Shown piece by piece: positions 54,001 to 63,731 of a stretch of 64,000 bases of DNA. Under the pieces are notes generated by a model. The model was not told the origin of the DNA. It did not search any database and saw nothing but the letters and a program-made list of their open reading frames with translations. The number at the start of each line of letters is the position of its first letter. Position 1 is the stretch's first letter. The position numbers were made by a program, and so were the translations under genes. Source of the DNA: Bin87 sp965220095 (GTDB taxonomy: Bacteria; Chloroflexota; Dehalococcoidia; Lucifugimonadales; UBA3495). The stretch is taken from contig OZ244805.1 in NCBI GenBank assembly GCA_965220095.1, forward strand, positions 3,472,001 through 3,536,000, read 5' to 3'.

Positions 54001-55458
54001 TATTACAACGACGGTTCAAGGAGGGATGTTTGGGGATGCGCGAAGGGCGGCGCGCCGCTTAGCGTGGGAGCGTCTGGCCCGTTCGTTGCATTCTTGGGTC
54101 TGCTCCAGCCACCGCAGCAACTCAGCCGGCCCGAACCGTTCCCGGGGCAGCATCTCTCGCACCACCCGGTAAACCTGCGGCCGGGTGATCCGGGGCATCT
54201 TTTTCCCCCCAAGCCTGTTGCAGACTCAGGAGAAACGCTCCGCCCAGCAGGCACAGGGCCACGTGATGATGCCAGCCCGCCCAGGTGCGGGTCTCGTACT
54301 CATCCAGCCCCACATCGCTTTTTTCCGTCTCGAACTCGGTTTCAATGCGCCACCGCGACCCTCCCACGTAGGCCAGGGTCTCCAGGGAAGTGTCCTCGGG
54401 AGCGTTGGACAGGTAGTAGCGGGGCTCGCTGCCGTCCCGGTTCCGGCGGTAGACGGCCCAGTGGATTTCGCCAGGCTTCCGCTTACTGGTCGACCGCACC
54501 CGCTGGGCGCTGAACTGGTAGCTGCGGGGACCCTGGCTTCCCTCTGCCACCGTAATCTCCCGCCAGGCCTCCTCCGGCAATTCAGCGCTGCGCTCCACCA
54601 TGGTGCGCCGCTGCCCGCCCTTGAGCCTGGGTTTGCGGGGACGCCCGCTCCCCTGATACTCTGGACTGGTCCAGGCTGGCTCCAGCGGCCAGACCGTGGC
54701 GCCGCCGGGAACGTCCAGCACGTAGCGCATCCCCAGCGCCGCCAGTCCCTCGCGGAAGGACGGCGACATCCCGAAGGCGTCGTCCCCGGCAACCCAGCCG
54801 GCTTTCAGATGCCCCCGCTCCAGGGCCCGCTCCAGCATCTCCAGCGCCAACTTGGTTTTTGACCGGTAGTTCCGACTCTCCTCCGGCACCCCCGCCGCCG
54901 CACAGCGGTCGGTGTCCGAGGTCCAGCTCTCCGGCAGATAAAGCCGTTTGTCCACCAGGGCCCGTCCCTGCAGGCTGACGTAGGCCAGGAACATTCCAGC
55001 CTGGCAGTTGGCCACCTTGCCCAGGCTCCCGCAGTACTGCCGGGCCACTCCCACCGACTTCCTGCCCTGCTTGGGGAAATCGCTGCCGTCCAGCACCCAC
55101 ACCGCCTCCGGGCGCCCCAGCCGGGGTCCCAGGTACTCTTGAAGGCGTCCTATGACCACGTCGTCATCCCAGGGGGACTCGGTGAGAAACCGCTGCATCA
55201 CCCGGGCTGACGCCGGAACCGTCTCCGACAGATTCTCGGCGTTGCGCCGCTCCCCGGACTGCACCAGCAGGGCCTGCAGATAATGACGACTGTGATCCCG
55301 CGTCTCCCGGCGGCCCAACAGCGGAGCGAAGTAAGCGCGAAAATCCTGAAAGGCCCCGTACACCGGCTCGAAAGCCGCCGCATCCATCACCCGTACCCAC
55401 CTCCCGAGGTCTTCACTATCTTCCTGATCATCCTATCATGCCAACCGTCGTTGTAATA
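54001..55458 (-). mobile_element. IS701-family element, copy B, with 4-bp target duplication
   Basis: Inverted ends TATTACAACGACGGTT / AACCGTCGTTGTAATA and CTAG on both sides (53997-54000 and 55459-55462). Same family as copy A, but without its tandem repeats and 24-bp insert. Confidence 0.94.
54016..55390 (-). pseudogene. IS701 transposase, copy B, frameshifted near the C-terminus
   Basis: Residues 1-390 are intact: VWVLDGSDFPKQGRKSVGVA, WVAGDDAFGMSP, and TEFETEKSDVGLDEYETRT. At GGGGGGAAAAAG (minus strand, near 54204-54215) the frame is lost; the conserved end (ITRPQVYRVVREMLPRERFG) continues one frame over to 54016. Catalytic residues are present upstream of the shift, so partial activity, or slippage rescue, is possible. 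Confidence 0.86.
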
Positions 55459-55560
55459 CTAGCAACCGGCGTCCAGCGCCAAGTTAACCTGCGAAGTGCT
55501 CTCCACTCGATTTATATCGGCGTCCTCAAAAGTCTGGTCACGTCGTGTGCAGATGCCGTA

Positions 55561-55875
55561 ATGGGGAACTCCTCTTCCGACCAGGAGCCCCCGGCCTGGA
55601 TTGCCGTCTATCGAGCGGCATTTCAAGCCGCAGATGTTTCGGGCCTCCAGGACGTGGACACCTCCAGGTTTCCAGGGCCTATAGGAGAATTCGCGTCGGG
55701 GTTCACCAAGTTGCACAAATATCGAGACATCATGGAGATGGAGCCTGATGTCATCGTGTCGGTCCAGGAAGTTTCCGATGCGATGGCTTTGGCAGAAGAA
55801 GCCATGGGACTACTCGAAGCTTCCGAAGCCGATCAAGTTCGCGCGTTCGCCGTCAAGGTCACTCTTTCTCGTTGA
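55561..55875 (+). CDS. Hypothetical protein
   Basis: About 104 residues from ATG 55561, unrecognised. It contains AWIAVYRAAFQAADVSGLQD and DAMALAEEAMGLLEASEADQV, so it is helical and acidic. The frame continues upstream into the IS701 end, so the native 5' part may have been replaced by the IS. Weak evidence for a real gene. Confidence 0.4.
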   Translation: MGNSSSDQEPPAWIAVYRAAFQAADVSGLQDVDTSRFPGPIGEFASGFTKLHKYRDIMEMEPDVIVSVQEVSDAMALAEEAMGLLEASEADQVRAFAVKVTLSR

Positions 55876-56038
55876 CCTTCCCGTCAACTAAAATATATGC
55901 CAGTTCCGGGCTTCCTTCCGTTGACATTGGAACAAGCCGACCTATGGCGGGGCCCGCGATGGCCCGCCAGCGGTTAGGGCCGTGCCAATCTGGATTTGCC
56001 CATTGCACACGGTAATCTCGGATAACCGCTGCATTCAT
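55859..56038 (-). CDS. Short hypothetical protein
   Basis: 59 residues from ATG 56038 (VIRDYRVQWANPDWHGPNRW, then PAIGRLVPM). Overlaps the 3' end of the plus-strand hypothetical by 17 bp. No homology recognised. Confidence 0.3.
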   Translation of the reverse strand: MNAAVIRDYRVQWANPDWHGPNRWRAIAGPAIGRLVPMSTEGSPELAYILVDGKVNEKE

Positions 56039-56081
56039 GTAGTGGGCACCTCCCACAAACGACCGGAGACCCGGAGTCTAG

Positions 56082-56246
56082 TACTCAGTCAACGTTGGAG
56101 AGGCAGGGGTAAAAGCGCTGGAGTTTGGATCGGGCATCCTGGGTGGTGAACCGCCAGTTGATGGTGACGCCCGCTGAGTTGCGTTGGGTTTCGTAGGCGG
56201 TGATCTGGCGTTGCAGGGCGTCGGCGTCGGGATTTCTCCTCTTGAC
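56082..56246 (-). mobile_element. IS630-element-1 fragment
   Basis: TACTCAGTCAACGTTGGAG and a transposase end (QRQITAYETQRNSAGVTINW) match 25989-26160 closely. It is cut off by IS-B copy 3. Confidence 0.88.
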
Positions 56247-56261
56247 TGGACTTTCCGCATT

Positions 56262-57669
56262 TCAAGCGGCGTAAGCCAGGGAATCGACAAGTCGGTGGTA
56301 CAGAGCGACTGGGAGTTCCTGCGTATCGGGGTCGACGGCCGACGTTGAAAAACCCTCCGACGCCAGCCACAGGTGGCGTCGCACCAGGGCAATGGCGTCC
56401 ACGAAGGTCGGCAACGGCTTGTCGTACCAGGCCGCTCGGCGCTGGGTCATGGGGCGCTGTTTTTGCAACCCGTGGGCGGCCAGGGTGGTCCAGGAGAAGA
56501 TTCCCAGCAGGACAGGCGTGGTGCGGGCGATGGCCAGGTCGGACCACTGGCGTTGGGTTTCCACGCCCAGGTGGGTCCGCACCTCCTGAAAGAGCCTGCC
56601 CCGTACTTGATACGGGGTGACTTCCAGTTGCCAGCGCAGGACAAACCATTCCAGGATCTGGGTCGGGTCCGCCGCGGGGTCGGTGCACAGCAAGGCCTGG
56701 GTGGCGAAGGAGCCCTGGGGATCCCGGATCAGCACCCAGCGGATGAGGACTGGAGACTTGCCGGAGCGGTACCAGACCGCCGTTTGCGACGTGAGTTCCA
56801 CGGTGCGGGTGGCGCCGTCATAGCAGGCCACGGCCACGCTGGCCCAAGTTGCCTGGGGCTGGTCGAGGATCGTTTTCAGCGCGGGTCGCCGCGCGCCTTT
56901 CAGCGGCGGGCGGCCGTTCTGACCCGGCTGACGGGCTGGCGCGGGCGCATAGAGAGCGGCGTCCAGCCGTAGTCTGGCAATGAGGGTAACGGGTTCACGG
57001 AGGGATTGGCAGCAGTGGAGCAGGTCCAGCACGGCGTAGCTGTTGTCGCCCACCAGCACCAGTGGACGTTGGGGCAGCCAGCGTGGTTCGGCAGGCTCAC
57101 CATGAGCGGGGTTGCAGGATCATCTGCCGCGCCCAGTCGGTGAGCTTCTTGTGCCGACGTCCCTGCTGTTGGTAGTACCGGGTCGATGGCGCCAGCACGG
57201 TGAGCGCCGGCAGGGCCCAATGGCGTCCGGCCCAAGGCACGTGGCCCAGCCACATCAGGGAGATCCAGCGCAGGCCGCTGGCCTTGACCAGTTGGCTCCG
57301 GCTGGAACGCACCGCGTCGCGGTAGATGCCCCGACCTTTGATCTTGGCGCCGCGACGCCGTTCCAGGGTTTCGTCGATGCCGAAGACCAAGGGGCCATCC
57401 CCACCATCAAGGTGCTGGAGCAGCAACACCAAGAGGATGCGCGCCGCTGCACGGGGCGACCACACCGCCCGGTTGAGCACCTCATGGTAGCGGGCGTAAT
57501 CGCGGTGATCGCTGCGGCCCATGACCCGCAGGGCCGCGGCGACGGTGCGCTGACCCGGGGTCAGGATCGCGCCCACCAGCAGTACCTGGGCTTTCCGCCA
57601 GGTCGGGTTGGTAAACAGCGTTGCGAAGGGAATGAGTATGGATACAATGGCATTGGGCAGGGTAAGCAT
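56262..57669 (-). pseudogene. IS-B transposase, copy 3
   Basis: Starts MLTLPNAIVSILIPFATLFT; the first frame ends ARQMILQPRSW and the second resumes GDNSYAVLDLLHCCQ. The second frame reads LEVTPYQVRGRLFQEVRTH, showing the extra eight residues from the palindrome. DDE blocks otherwise kept. Confidence 0.86.
56592..56615 (-). repeat. 24-bp palindromic insertion in IS-B copy 3
   Basis: On the plus strand the insert begins GAGCCTGCCCCGTACTTG and ends ATACGG. Copies 2, 4 and 5 lack it, so it inserted after the copies separated. It follows ACC on the coding strand, as at 23010. Confidence 0.94.
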
Positions 57670-58095
57670 AGCTGGGCCTTTAGTGAGATTTTGGTCAGGC
57701 CAGCTTACCCTGTCTTTATACTTTTTCTAAATTATGCGTAAAGCCTAGCCAAACACCTCGCGCCGAAATACAGCTTTGATAGCCGCATCTGTTCCGCGAA
57801 TCGGGATTAATCGTTTCCGTGGCTCTGTGACTAGTACTACAGTCGCAGATTTGACAGGCGGCGTTTGTAATGGCATTGGCGGGCTCTGGCTTGGTGGCGC
57901 CGTCTCCACCACGACCAGGACAGGATGAAATCAGGCAGTTGATTTTCCGTCCATACCAGTCGGGTGAGCAGCCGGCGCGCCTCCGGGGCCGTTATGGGAA
58001 TCAGCGCTTCATCGGGACCGTAGCAGCCCCCTTTGCTCCTGGTTCCATCGCTTGATGTTTGATTACTGACAGCTACGCCGGCGCCAGCATCGCCA

Positions 58096-58121
58096 AAGCC
58101 TGCCCCGTGCTGCGACACGGG
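58096..58121 (-). repeat. Related 26-bp palindrome in the IS701 type 2 gene
   Basis: Plus strand AAGCCTGCCCCGTGCTGC then GACACGGG. It resembles the 24-bp inserts at 23010 and 56592 and again follows ACC on the coding strand. Confidence 0.8.
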
Positions 58122-58520
58122 GGTGATGTGCCGGTACCAGCCGTCCCACCTCCGCACCTCATACTGGTCCAGTCCCACCGGCCCCTTGGCCTCCTCGAAA
58201 CACTCCTCGCTGGCCCACCGGGTCCCAGCCACCCTCACCAGTTCCGCCAAGGCCGTTCCCGCCGGGCCGAAGCATACGAAGTAAGCCAACTCCCCGGGCT
58301 GGGCAATGCTGCGCCGGGCCAGCAGCCAGCAGCCCTGGCCCGGCTCCCCAAGAGGCCGTATTTCCACGACGGCCCAATCGTCTGCTCAAGGCGATCGTAG
58401 ACCCGTGGCCCCTTGGCCCCATCGCCCGCACTGCAGCTGGTCCAACCCAACTCGTCAACCTGCGCCGTCAGCCGGTCAGCCCGCACCTGACACAGGCCCT
58501 GGTCCGTCCAGACCCACAGC

Positions 58521-59998
58521 TGGACTTTCCGCATTTCAAGCGGCGTAAGCCAGGGAATCGACAAGTCGGTGGTACAGAGCGACTGGGAGTTCCTGCGTAT
58601 CGGGGTCGACGGCCGACGTTGAAAAACCCTCCGAGGCCAGCCACAGGTGGCGTCGCACCAGGACAATGGCGTCCACGAAGGTCGGCAACGGCTTGTCGTA
58701 CCAGGCCGCTCGGCGCTGGGTCATGGGGCGCTGTTTTTGCAACGTGTGGGCGGCCAGGGTGGTCCAGGAGAAGATTCCCAGCAGGACGGGCGTGGTGCGG
58801 GCGATGGCCAGGTCGGACCACTGGCGTTGGGTTTCCAGGCCCAGGTGGGTCCGCACCTCCTGAAAGGTAACTTCCAGTTGCCAGCGCAGGACAAACCATT
58901 CCAGGATCTGGGTCGGGTCCGCCGCGGGGTCGGTGCACAGCAAGGCCTGGGTGGCGAAGGAGCCCTGGGGATCTCGGATCAGCACCCAGCGGATGCGGAC
59001 TGGAGACTTGCCGGAGCGGTACCAGACCGCCGTTTGCGACGTGAGTTCCACGGTGCGGGTGGCGCCGTCATACCAGGCCACGGCCACGCTGGCCCAAGTT
59101 GCCTGGGGCTGGTCGAGGATCGTTTTCAGCGCGGGTCGCCGCGCGCCTTTCAGCGGCGGGCGGCCGTTCTGACCCGGCTGACGGGCTGGCGCGGGCGCAT
59201 AGAGAGCGGCGTCCAGCCGTAGTCTGGCAATGAGGGTAACGGGTTCACGGAGGGATTGGCAGCAGTGGAGCAGGTCCAGCACGGCGTAGCTGTTGTCGCC
59301 CACCAGCGCCAGTGGACGTTGGGGCAGCCAGCGTGGTTCGGCAGGCTCACCATGAGCGGGGTTGCAGGATCATCTGTCGCGCCCAGTCGGTGAGCTTCTT
59401 GTGCCGACGTCCCTGCTGTTGGTAGTACCGGGTCGATGGCGCCAGCACGGTGAGCGCCGGCAAGGCCCAATGGCGTCCGGCCCAGGGCACGTGGCCCAGC
59501 CACATCAGGGAGATCCAGCGCAGGCCGCTGGCCTTGACCAGTTGGCTCCGGCTGGAACGCACCGCGTCGCGGTAGATGCCCCGACCTTTGATCTTGGCGC
59601 CGCGACGCCGCTCCAGGGTTTCGTCGATGCCGAAGATCAAGGGGCCATCCCCACCATCAAGGTGCTGGAGCAGCAACACCAAGAGGATGCGCGCCGCTGC
59701 ACGGGGCGACCACACCGCCCGGTTGAGCACCTCATGGTAGCGGGCGTAATCGCGGTGATCGCTGCGGCCCATGATCCGCAGGGCCGCGGCGACGGTGCGC
59801 TGACCCGGGGTCAGGATCGCGCCCACCAGCAGTACCTGGGCTTTCCGCCAGGTCGGGTTGGTAAACAGCGTTGCGAAGGGAATGAGTATGGATACAATGG
59901 CATTGGGCAGGGTAAGCATAGCTGGGCCTTTAGTGAGATTTTGGTCAGGCCAGCTTACCCTGTCTTTATACTTTTTCTAAATTATGCGTAAAGCCTAG
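58521..59998 (-). mobile_element. IS-B copy 4, with target duplication
   Basis: Inserted in the IS701 type 2 gene; CACAGC occurs at 58515-58520 and 59999-60004. Removing the element and one repeat rejoins QLWVWTDQG. This defines the target duplication at 5-6 bp. Confidence 0.93.
58536..59919 (-). pseudogene. IS-B transposase, copy 4
   Basis: Same two-frame structure as copies 2, 3 and 5, with LIFGIDETLERRRGAKIKG and RDPQGSFATQALLCTDPAAD. Very high identity to copy 5 indicates recent spread. Confidence 0.87.
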
Positions 59999-60917
59999 CA
60001 CAGCTGCTCGTTGCTCCTGATGGCCAGCACGTGGGGAATTCCCGCTCGCTCCAGCCACCGCCGCAGCTTGCGGTCGTTGCCATAGACCTCATCTCCAGCA
60101 ACCCAGCCGAAGGGGACTCCTGATTCCAGCGCCCGCTTCAGCATTAGCTGGGCCAGTTGCGGCTTGGTCCGAAAGCCGACACTCTCCGGCACCCCAGCCT
60201 CTCCCCGCCGCTCCCAGTCTTCCGCCCACACCTGGGGCAGGTACAATTCCCGGTCCAGCAGGGTTCTGCCCCTGGCGCTGGCATAGGCCAGAAATACCCC
60301 AATCTGACAGTTCTCGATCCGCCCCGCCGTCCCGCTGTACTGCCGCTGCACCCCAACCGACTGCTCCCCTTTCTTGAGGAATCCGGTCTCGTCCACCACC
60401 AGCACCGCGTCAGCGGCGGACAGATGCTCCACCACGTAGGATTTCAGGTCATCACGAACCAGGTCCGCATCCCACCGATAGTTGTACAACAGGCGCTGCA
60501 CCCCGTCGGGAGCGGCGTCGCCCGCCTGCTCCGCCAACTGCCACCCGTTCTTGCGCTCTACGGAACTGACCAGTCCCCGCAAGTAGTCCAGTACCCGACG
60601 GCGAGGCTCCGGGCGCCGGAACCGTCCGGCAATGCAGGAATGAACCTGCTCAATCCCTTCGGCCCAGCGGGCCACTTCCGCCAGTTCCTCTGCACGCCCC
60701 GTCACCGCCGCACCCCCTCACCGGATAATTGCCTATTTTACCCGATAATCTGCGACTGTAGTATTAGAAGAGAACCCAACGGAAAACTCGAAGGAATGGA
60801 GGGGATTTGATGGCTATGGGTTGCGACCTCGACGATCCGGCGATTGTGCGCTTGATAAAGTGCGTGGGGAGTATGCCGTTGATCAGTCGAACACAGAATG
60901 TTGGAGTGTCTCACGGA

Positions 60918-61483
60918 TCATCGATGGATCACGTCGAAAGCCCTCGGTGCTCGAATGAACACCCAGCTGCGGTGGCGGCAGTCTCCGGCTCGGCCTTCGG
61001 CGTTGGAGCGACGGTAGGCGTCGGCGGTGGCGTTGGGGCGACGGTTGGGGTACGCTCCCGCGCCGGCGTAGAAGCGGTGGTTGGCGTGGGCGCAGGACCG
61101 TCGCAGGCCAGGCCGGCTATAACGGCCAAGGCCAGGATGCTGACGGCGAACAACTGCTTCACCACTGCGAAGTTGAGGGTTGGCATAATCCCATTCATTA
61201 CGGCAGTTCCTCCTGTGCTGTCGGGTCGGAGGCCCGAGGGTCGGGGCCGTGGCGGTTGGGGCCTGCCCGCCCCTGGGAGATCTTCCACACCAGCCACACC
61301 AGATAAACACGCCCAGACCAATCAAAAAGGCGATTCCCACGCTCAGCAATAAGGCCAGGACGGATGCCGCTGACGCTGCCGGCGCGAATGTACGGTCCTC
61401 CTCGCAGAAGACCTGCCGCTCGCTGGGGTACACGCCGTCAATCAGCGCTCGGTGAATGTGGTCGTTAACGCACTGGTTCTTGG
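60918..61483 (-). pseudogene. 5'-truncated membrane protein remnant cut by IS-B copy 5
   Basis: From the IS end the minus strand reads NQCVNDHIHRALIDGVYPSE, RQVFCEEDRTFAP and a transmembrane helix (VLALLLSVGIAFLIGLGVFI). The rest overlaps the lipoprotein gene in another frame, so its true end is unclear. The stretch at 62962-63075 reads GVGDAGRVLYEVNRIMCEDN and LFMFVTLFF toward the other side of the IS, and may be its upstream half. Confidence 0.35.
60929..61198 (-). CDS. Short Pro/Thr-rich lipoprotein
   Basis: 89 residues. The signal (LFAVSILALAVIAGLAC) ends in a lipobox Cys followed by Asp, then Thr/Pro-rich low complexity (ERTPTVAPTPPPTPTVAPTP). AGGAGG lies ten bases before the ATG at 61198. 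No folded domain follows, so it is a short surface lipoprotein or a truncated one. Confidence 0.55.
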   Translation of the reverse strand: MNGIMPTLNFAVVKQLFAVSILALAVIAGLACDGPAPTPTTASTPARERTPTVAPTPPPTPTVAPTPKAEPETAATAAGCSFEHRGLST

Positions 61484-61562
61484 CTAGGCTTTACGCATAA
61501 TTTAGAAAAAGTATAAAGACAGGGTAAGCTGGCCTGACCAAAATCTCACTAAAGGCCCAGCT

Positions 61563-62946
61563 ATGCTTACCCTGCCCAATGCCATTGTATCCATACTCAT
61601 TCCCTTCGCAACGCTGTTTACCAACCCGACCTGGCGGAAAGCCCAGGTACTGCTGGTGGGCGCGATCCTGACCCCGGGTCAGCGCACCGTCGCCGCGGCC
61701 CTGCGGATCATGGGCCGCAGCGATCACCGCGATTACGCCCGCTACCATGAGGTGCTCAACCGGGCGGTGTGGTCGCCCCGTGCAGCGGCGCGCATCCTCT
61801 TGGTGTTGCTGCTCCAGCACCTTGATGGTGGGGATGGCCCCTTGGTCTTCGGCATCGACGAAACCCTGGAACGGCGTCGCGGCGCCAAGATCAAAGGTCG
61901 GGGCATCTACCGCGACGCGGTGCGTTCCAGCCGGAGCCAACTGGTCAAGGCCAGCGGCCTGCGCTGGATCTCCCTGATGTGGCTGGGCCACGTGCCCTGG
62001 GCCGGACGCCATTGGGCCTTGCCGGCGCTCACCGTGCTGGCGCCATCGACCCGGTACTACCAACAGCAGGGACGTCGGCACAAGAAGCTCACCGACTGGG
62101 CGCGACAGATGATCCTGCAACCCCGCTCATGGTGAGCCTGCCGAACCACGCTGGCTGCCCCAACGTCCACTGGCGCTGGTGGGCGACAACAGCTACGCCG
62201 TGCTGGACCTGCTCCACTGCTGCCAATCCCTCCGTGAACCCGTTACCCTCATTGCCAGACTACGGCTGGACGCCGCTCTCTATGCGCCCGCGCCAGCCCG
62301 TCAGCCGGGTCAGAACGGCCGCCCGCCGCTGAAAGGCGCGCGGCGACCCGCGCTGAAAACGATCCTCGACCAGCCCCAGGCAACTTGGGCCAGTGTGGCC
62401 GTGGCCTGCTATGACGGCGCCACCCGCACCGTGGAACTCACGTCGCAAACGGCGGTCTGGTACCGCTCCGGCAAGTCTCCAGTCCTCATCCGCTGGGTGC
62501 TGATCCGAGATCCCCAGGGCTCCTTCGCCACCCAGGCCTTGCTGTGCACCGACCCCGCGGCGGACCCGACCCAGATCCTGGAATGGTTTGTCCTGCGCTG
62601 GCAACTGGAAGTTACCTTTCAGGAGGTGCGGACCCACCTGGGCGTGGAAACCCAACGCCAGTGGTCCGACCTGGCCATCGCCCGCACCACGCCCGTCCTG
62701 CTGGGAATCTTCTCCTGGACCACCCTGGCCGCCCACGGGTTGCAAAAACAGCGCCCCATGACCCAGCGCCGAGCGGCCTGGTACGACAAGCCGTTGCCGA
62801 CCTTCGTGGACGCCATTGCCCTGGTGCGACGCCACCTGTGGCTGGCCTCGGAGGGTTTTTCAACGTCGGCCGTCGACCCCGATACGCAGGAACTCCCAGT
62901 CGCTCTGTACCACCGACTTGTCGATTCCCTGGCTTACGCCGCTTGA
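61563..62946 (+). pseudogene. IS-B transposase, copy 5
   Basis: Frame 1 has 190 residues to QMILQPRSW. Frame 2 starts within RWLPQRPLALVGDNSYAVLD and runs to DSLAYAA. The break lies at 62123-62147, where a 25-bp sequence (GCTCATGGTGAGCCTGCCGA inside) is inserted after ACC. Removing it would restore one 460-residue DDE transposase. All full copies share the insert. Confidence 0.87.
62123..62147 (+). repeat. 25-bp repeat insert in the IS-B gene (all copies)
   Basis: Contains CATGGTGAGCCTGCCGAACC, a known genomic small-repeat type. Matching inserts lie at 25270-25300, 57085-57115 and 59335-59365. Confidence 0.85.
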
Positions 62947-62961
62947 AATGCGGAAAGTCCA

Positions 62962-63731
62962 GCAAAGAAAAGCGTCACGAACATGAACAGGGGGTTGTCC
63001 TCACACATGATGCGGTTGACCTCATAGAGCACCCGGCCCGCATCGCCCACGCCGATAGCCGCGCCCCTGGCGAGCGGAAGCCATTACCTCATGCGTCGTC
63101 GCTCTAGCGGTGGCGCACCAGCGGACGCATGTGCCTTAAGCCGAACGAGAGGTGGCGCAGCAGAAAGGAGAGCTGAACCACATGACGCGGCTTACGTTGG
63201 CCAGCTAGCACTCGTGTCCCTACAGGAGTTCCAACTGTCGTATGGATGTGATGTCGTCGGCCAAAAAGGTTTGATAACCGCCGTCCGATCGTCCCCAAAA
63301 ATCGCCATAAAAGGGCACAAATGCGAGCTCTCGCAGCGGTTTCGATGCTTGGAGGCATCCGCCCCACGTCTTCTGGCGAAAAACGGCCAGAGATCGCGTT
63401 ATTTAGTCGGCGCTTCGCCGGGCATCCACCTCTCAGCCTGCTTCAACGCTTACCTGTTCTGTCGAGTCACAATGACGATAAATCCCGGAATCGGATGCCC
63501 ATTGGATCGAACCCAAACGGTTGCTTTCACCGCTAACGCCGCGGCGGCTGCCAATATCGAGGCTGGCTGGTTCCAAAACGAACTAAGGAACCTCTGAATA
63601 AGTCGCCCTTTCCGCCGGCGGGCCGTCATTTCGGCTTTAGCCGGAATCTACATTCCCGGGTTTTTGGATTCCGGCCTGCGCCGGAAGGACGTTGTTACGA
63701 GCTTCCCTGAATCTTAACGCCGTTCCCGGAA
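62962..63731. other. Gap after IS-B copy 5
   Basis: It holds the possible truncated gene piece near 62962-63075 (see 60918) and a repeat at 63625-63691. Other open frames have no homology or ribosome-binding site. Confidence 0.4.
63625..63691. repeat. GTCATTTCGGC / GCCGGAAGGAC inverted repeat
   Basis: GTCATTTCGGCTTTAGCCGG and GGATTCCGGCCTGCGCCGG are arms of a widespread 'GTCATTCCGGC' type palindrome. Different from the GTCATTGCGAG family. Confidence 0.82.

Larger units (their letters stand above)
56247..57748 (-). mobile_element. IS-B copy 3
   Basis: Full-length, ends as in copy 2. The left side joins the IS630 fragment; the right flank is unrelated, so no target duplication is seen. It carries the 24-bp palindrome at 56592-56615. 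Confidence 0.9.
57837..60705 (-). pseudogene. IS701 type 2 transposase, interrupted
   Basis: The N-terminal part (60705-59995) is sound: DYLRGLVSSVERKNGWQLAE, LVVDETGFLKKGEQSVGVQR and FGWVAGDEVYG. After IS-B copy 4 it resumes LWVWTDQGLCQVRADRLTAQ and then, past a one-base slip near 58375, EIRPLGEPGQGCWLLARRS and EEAKGPVGLDQYEVRRWDGW. There a 26-bp palindrome (58096-58121) shifts the frame before LIPITAPEARRLL. Three independent hits leave it inactive. Confidence 0.9.
57835..60763 (-). mobile_element. IS701-family element type 2, split by IS-B copy 4
   Basis: Ends TACTACAGTCGCAGATT inverted at both sides. Flanks CTAG (57831-57834) and TTAG (60764-60767) fit YTAR. Without the nested IS-B it is about 1.4 kb. 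Confidence 0.9.
61484..62961 (+). mobile_element. IS-B copy 5
   Basis: Opposite orientation to the other copies. Ends CTAGGCTTTACGCATAATT and TGCGGAAAGTCCA. No matching flanks were found, so its insertion site has been altered or it arose by recombination. Confidence 0.92.

Noticed and set aside
56373..56972. Long plus-strand ORFs of about 190-210 codons repeated at several IS-B copies
   Set aside because: They are antisense shadows of the GC-rich IS-B transposase gene, repeated because the IS is repeated. No ribosome-binding site or homology.
61192..61198. A later ATG as start of the small lipoprotein
   Set aside because: AGGAGG is spaced best for the ATG at 61198; the later ATG gives the same signal peptide and cannot be excluded, but is less well placed.
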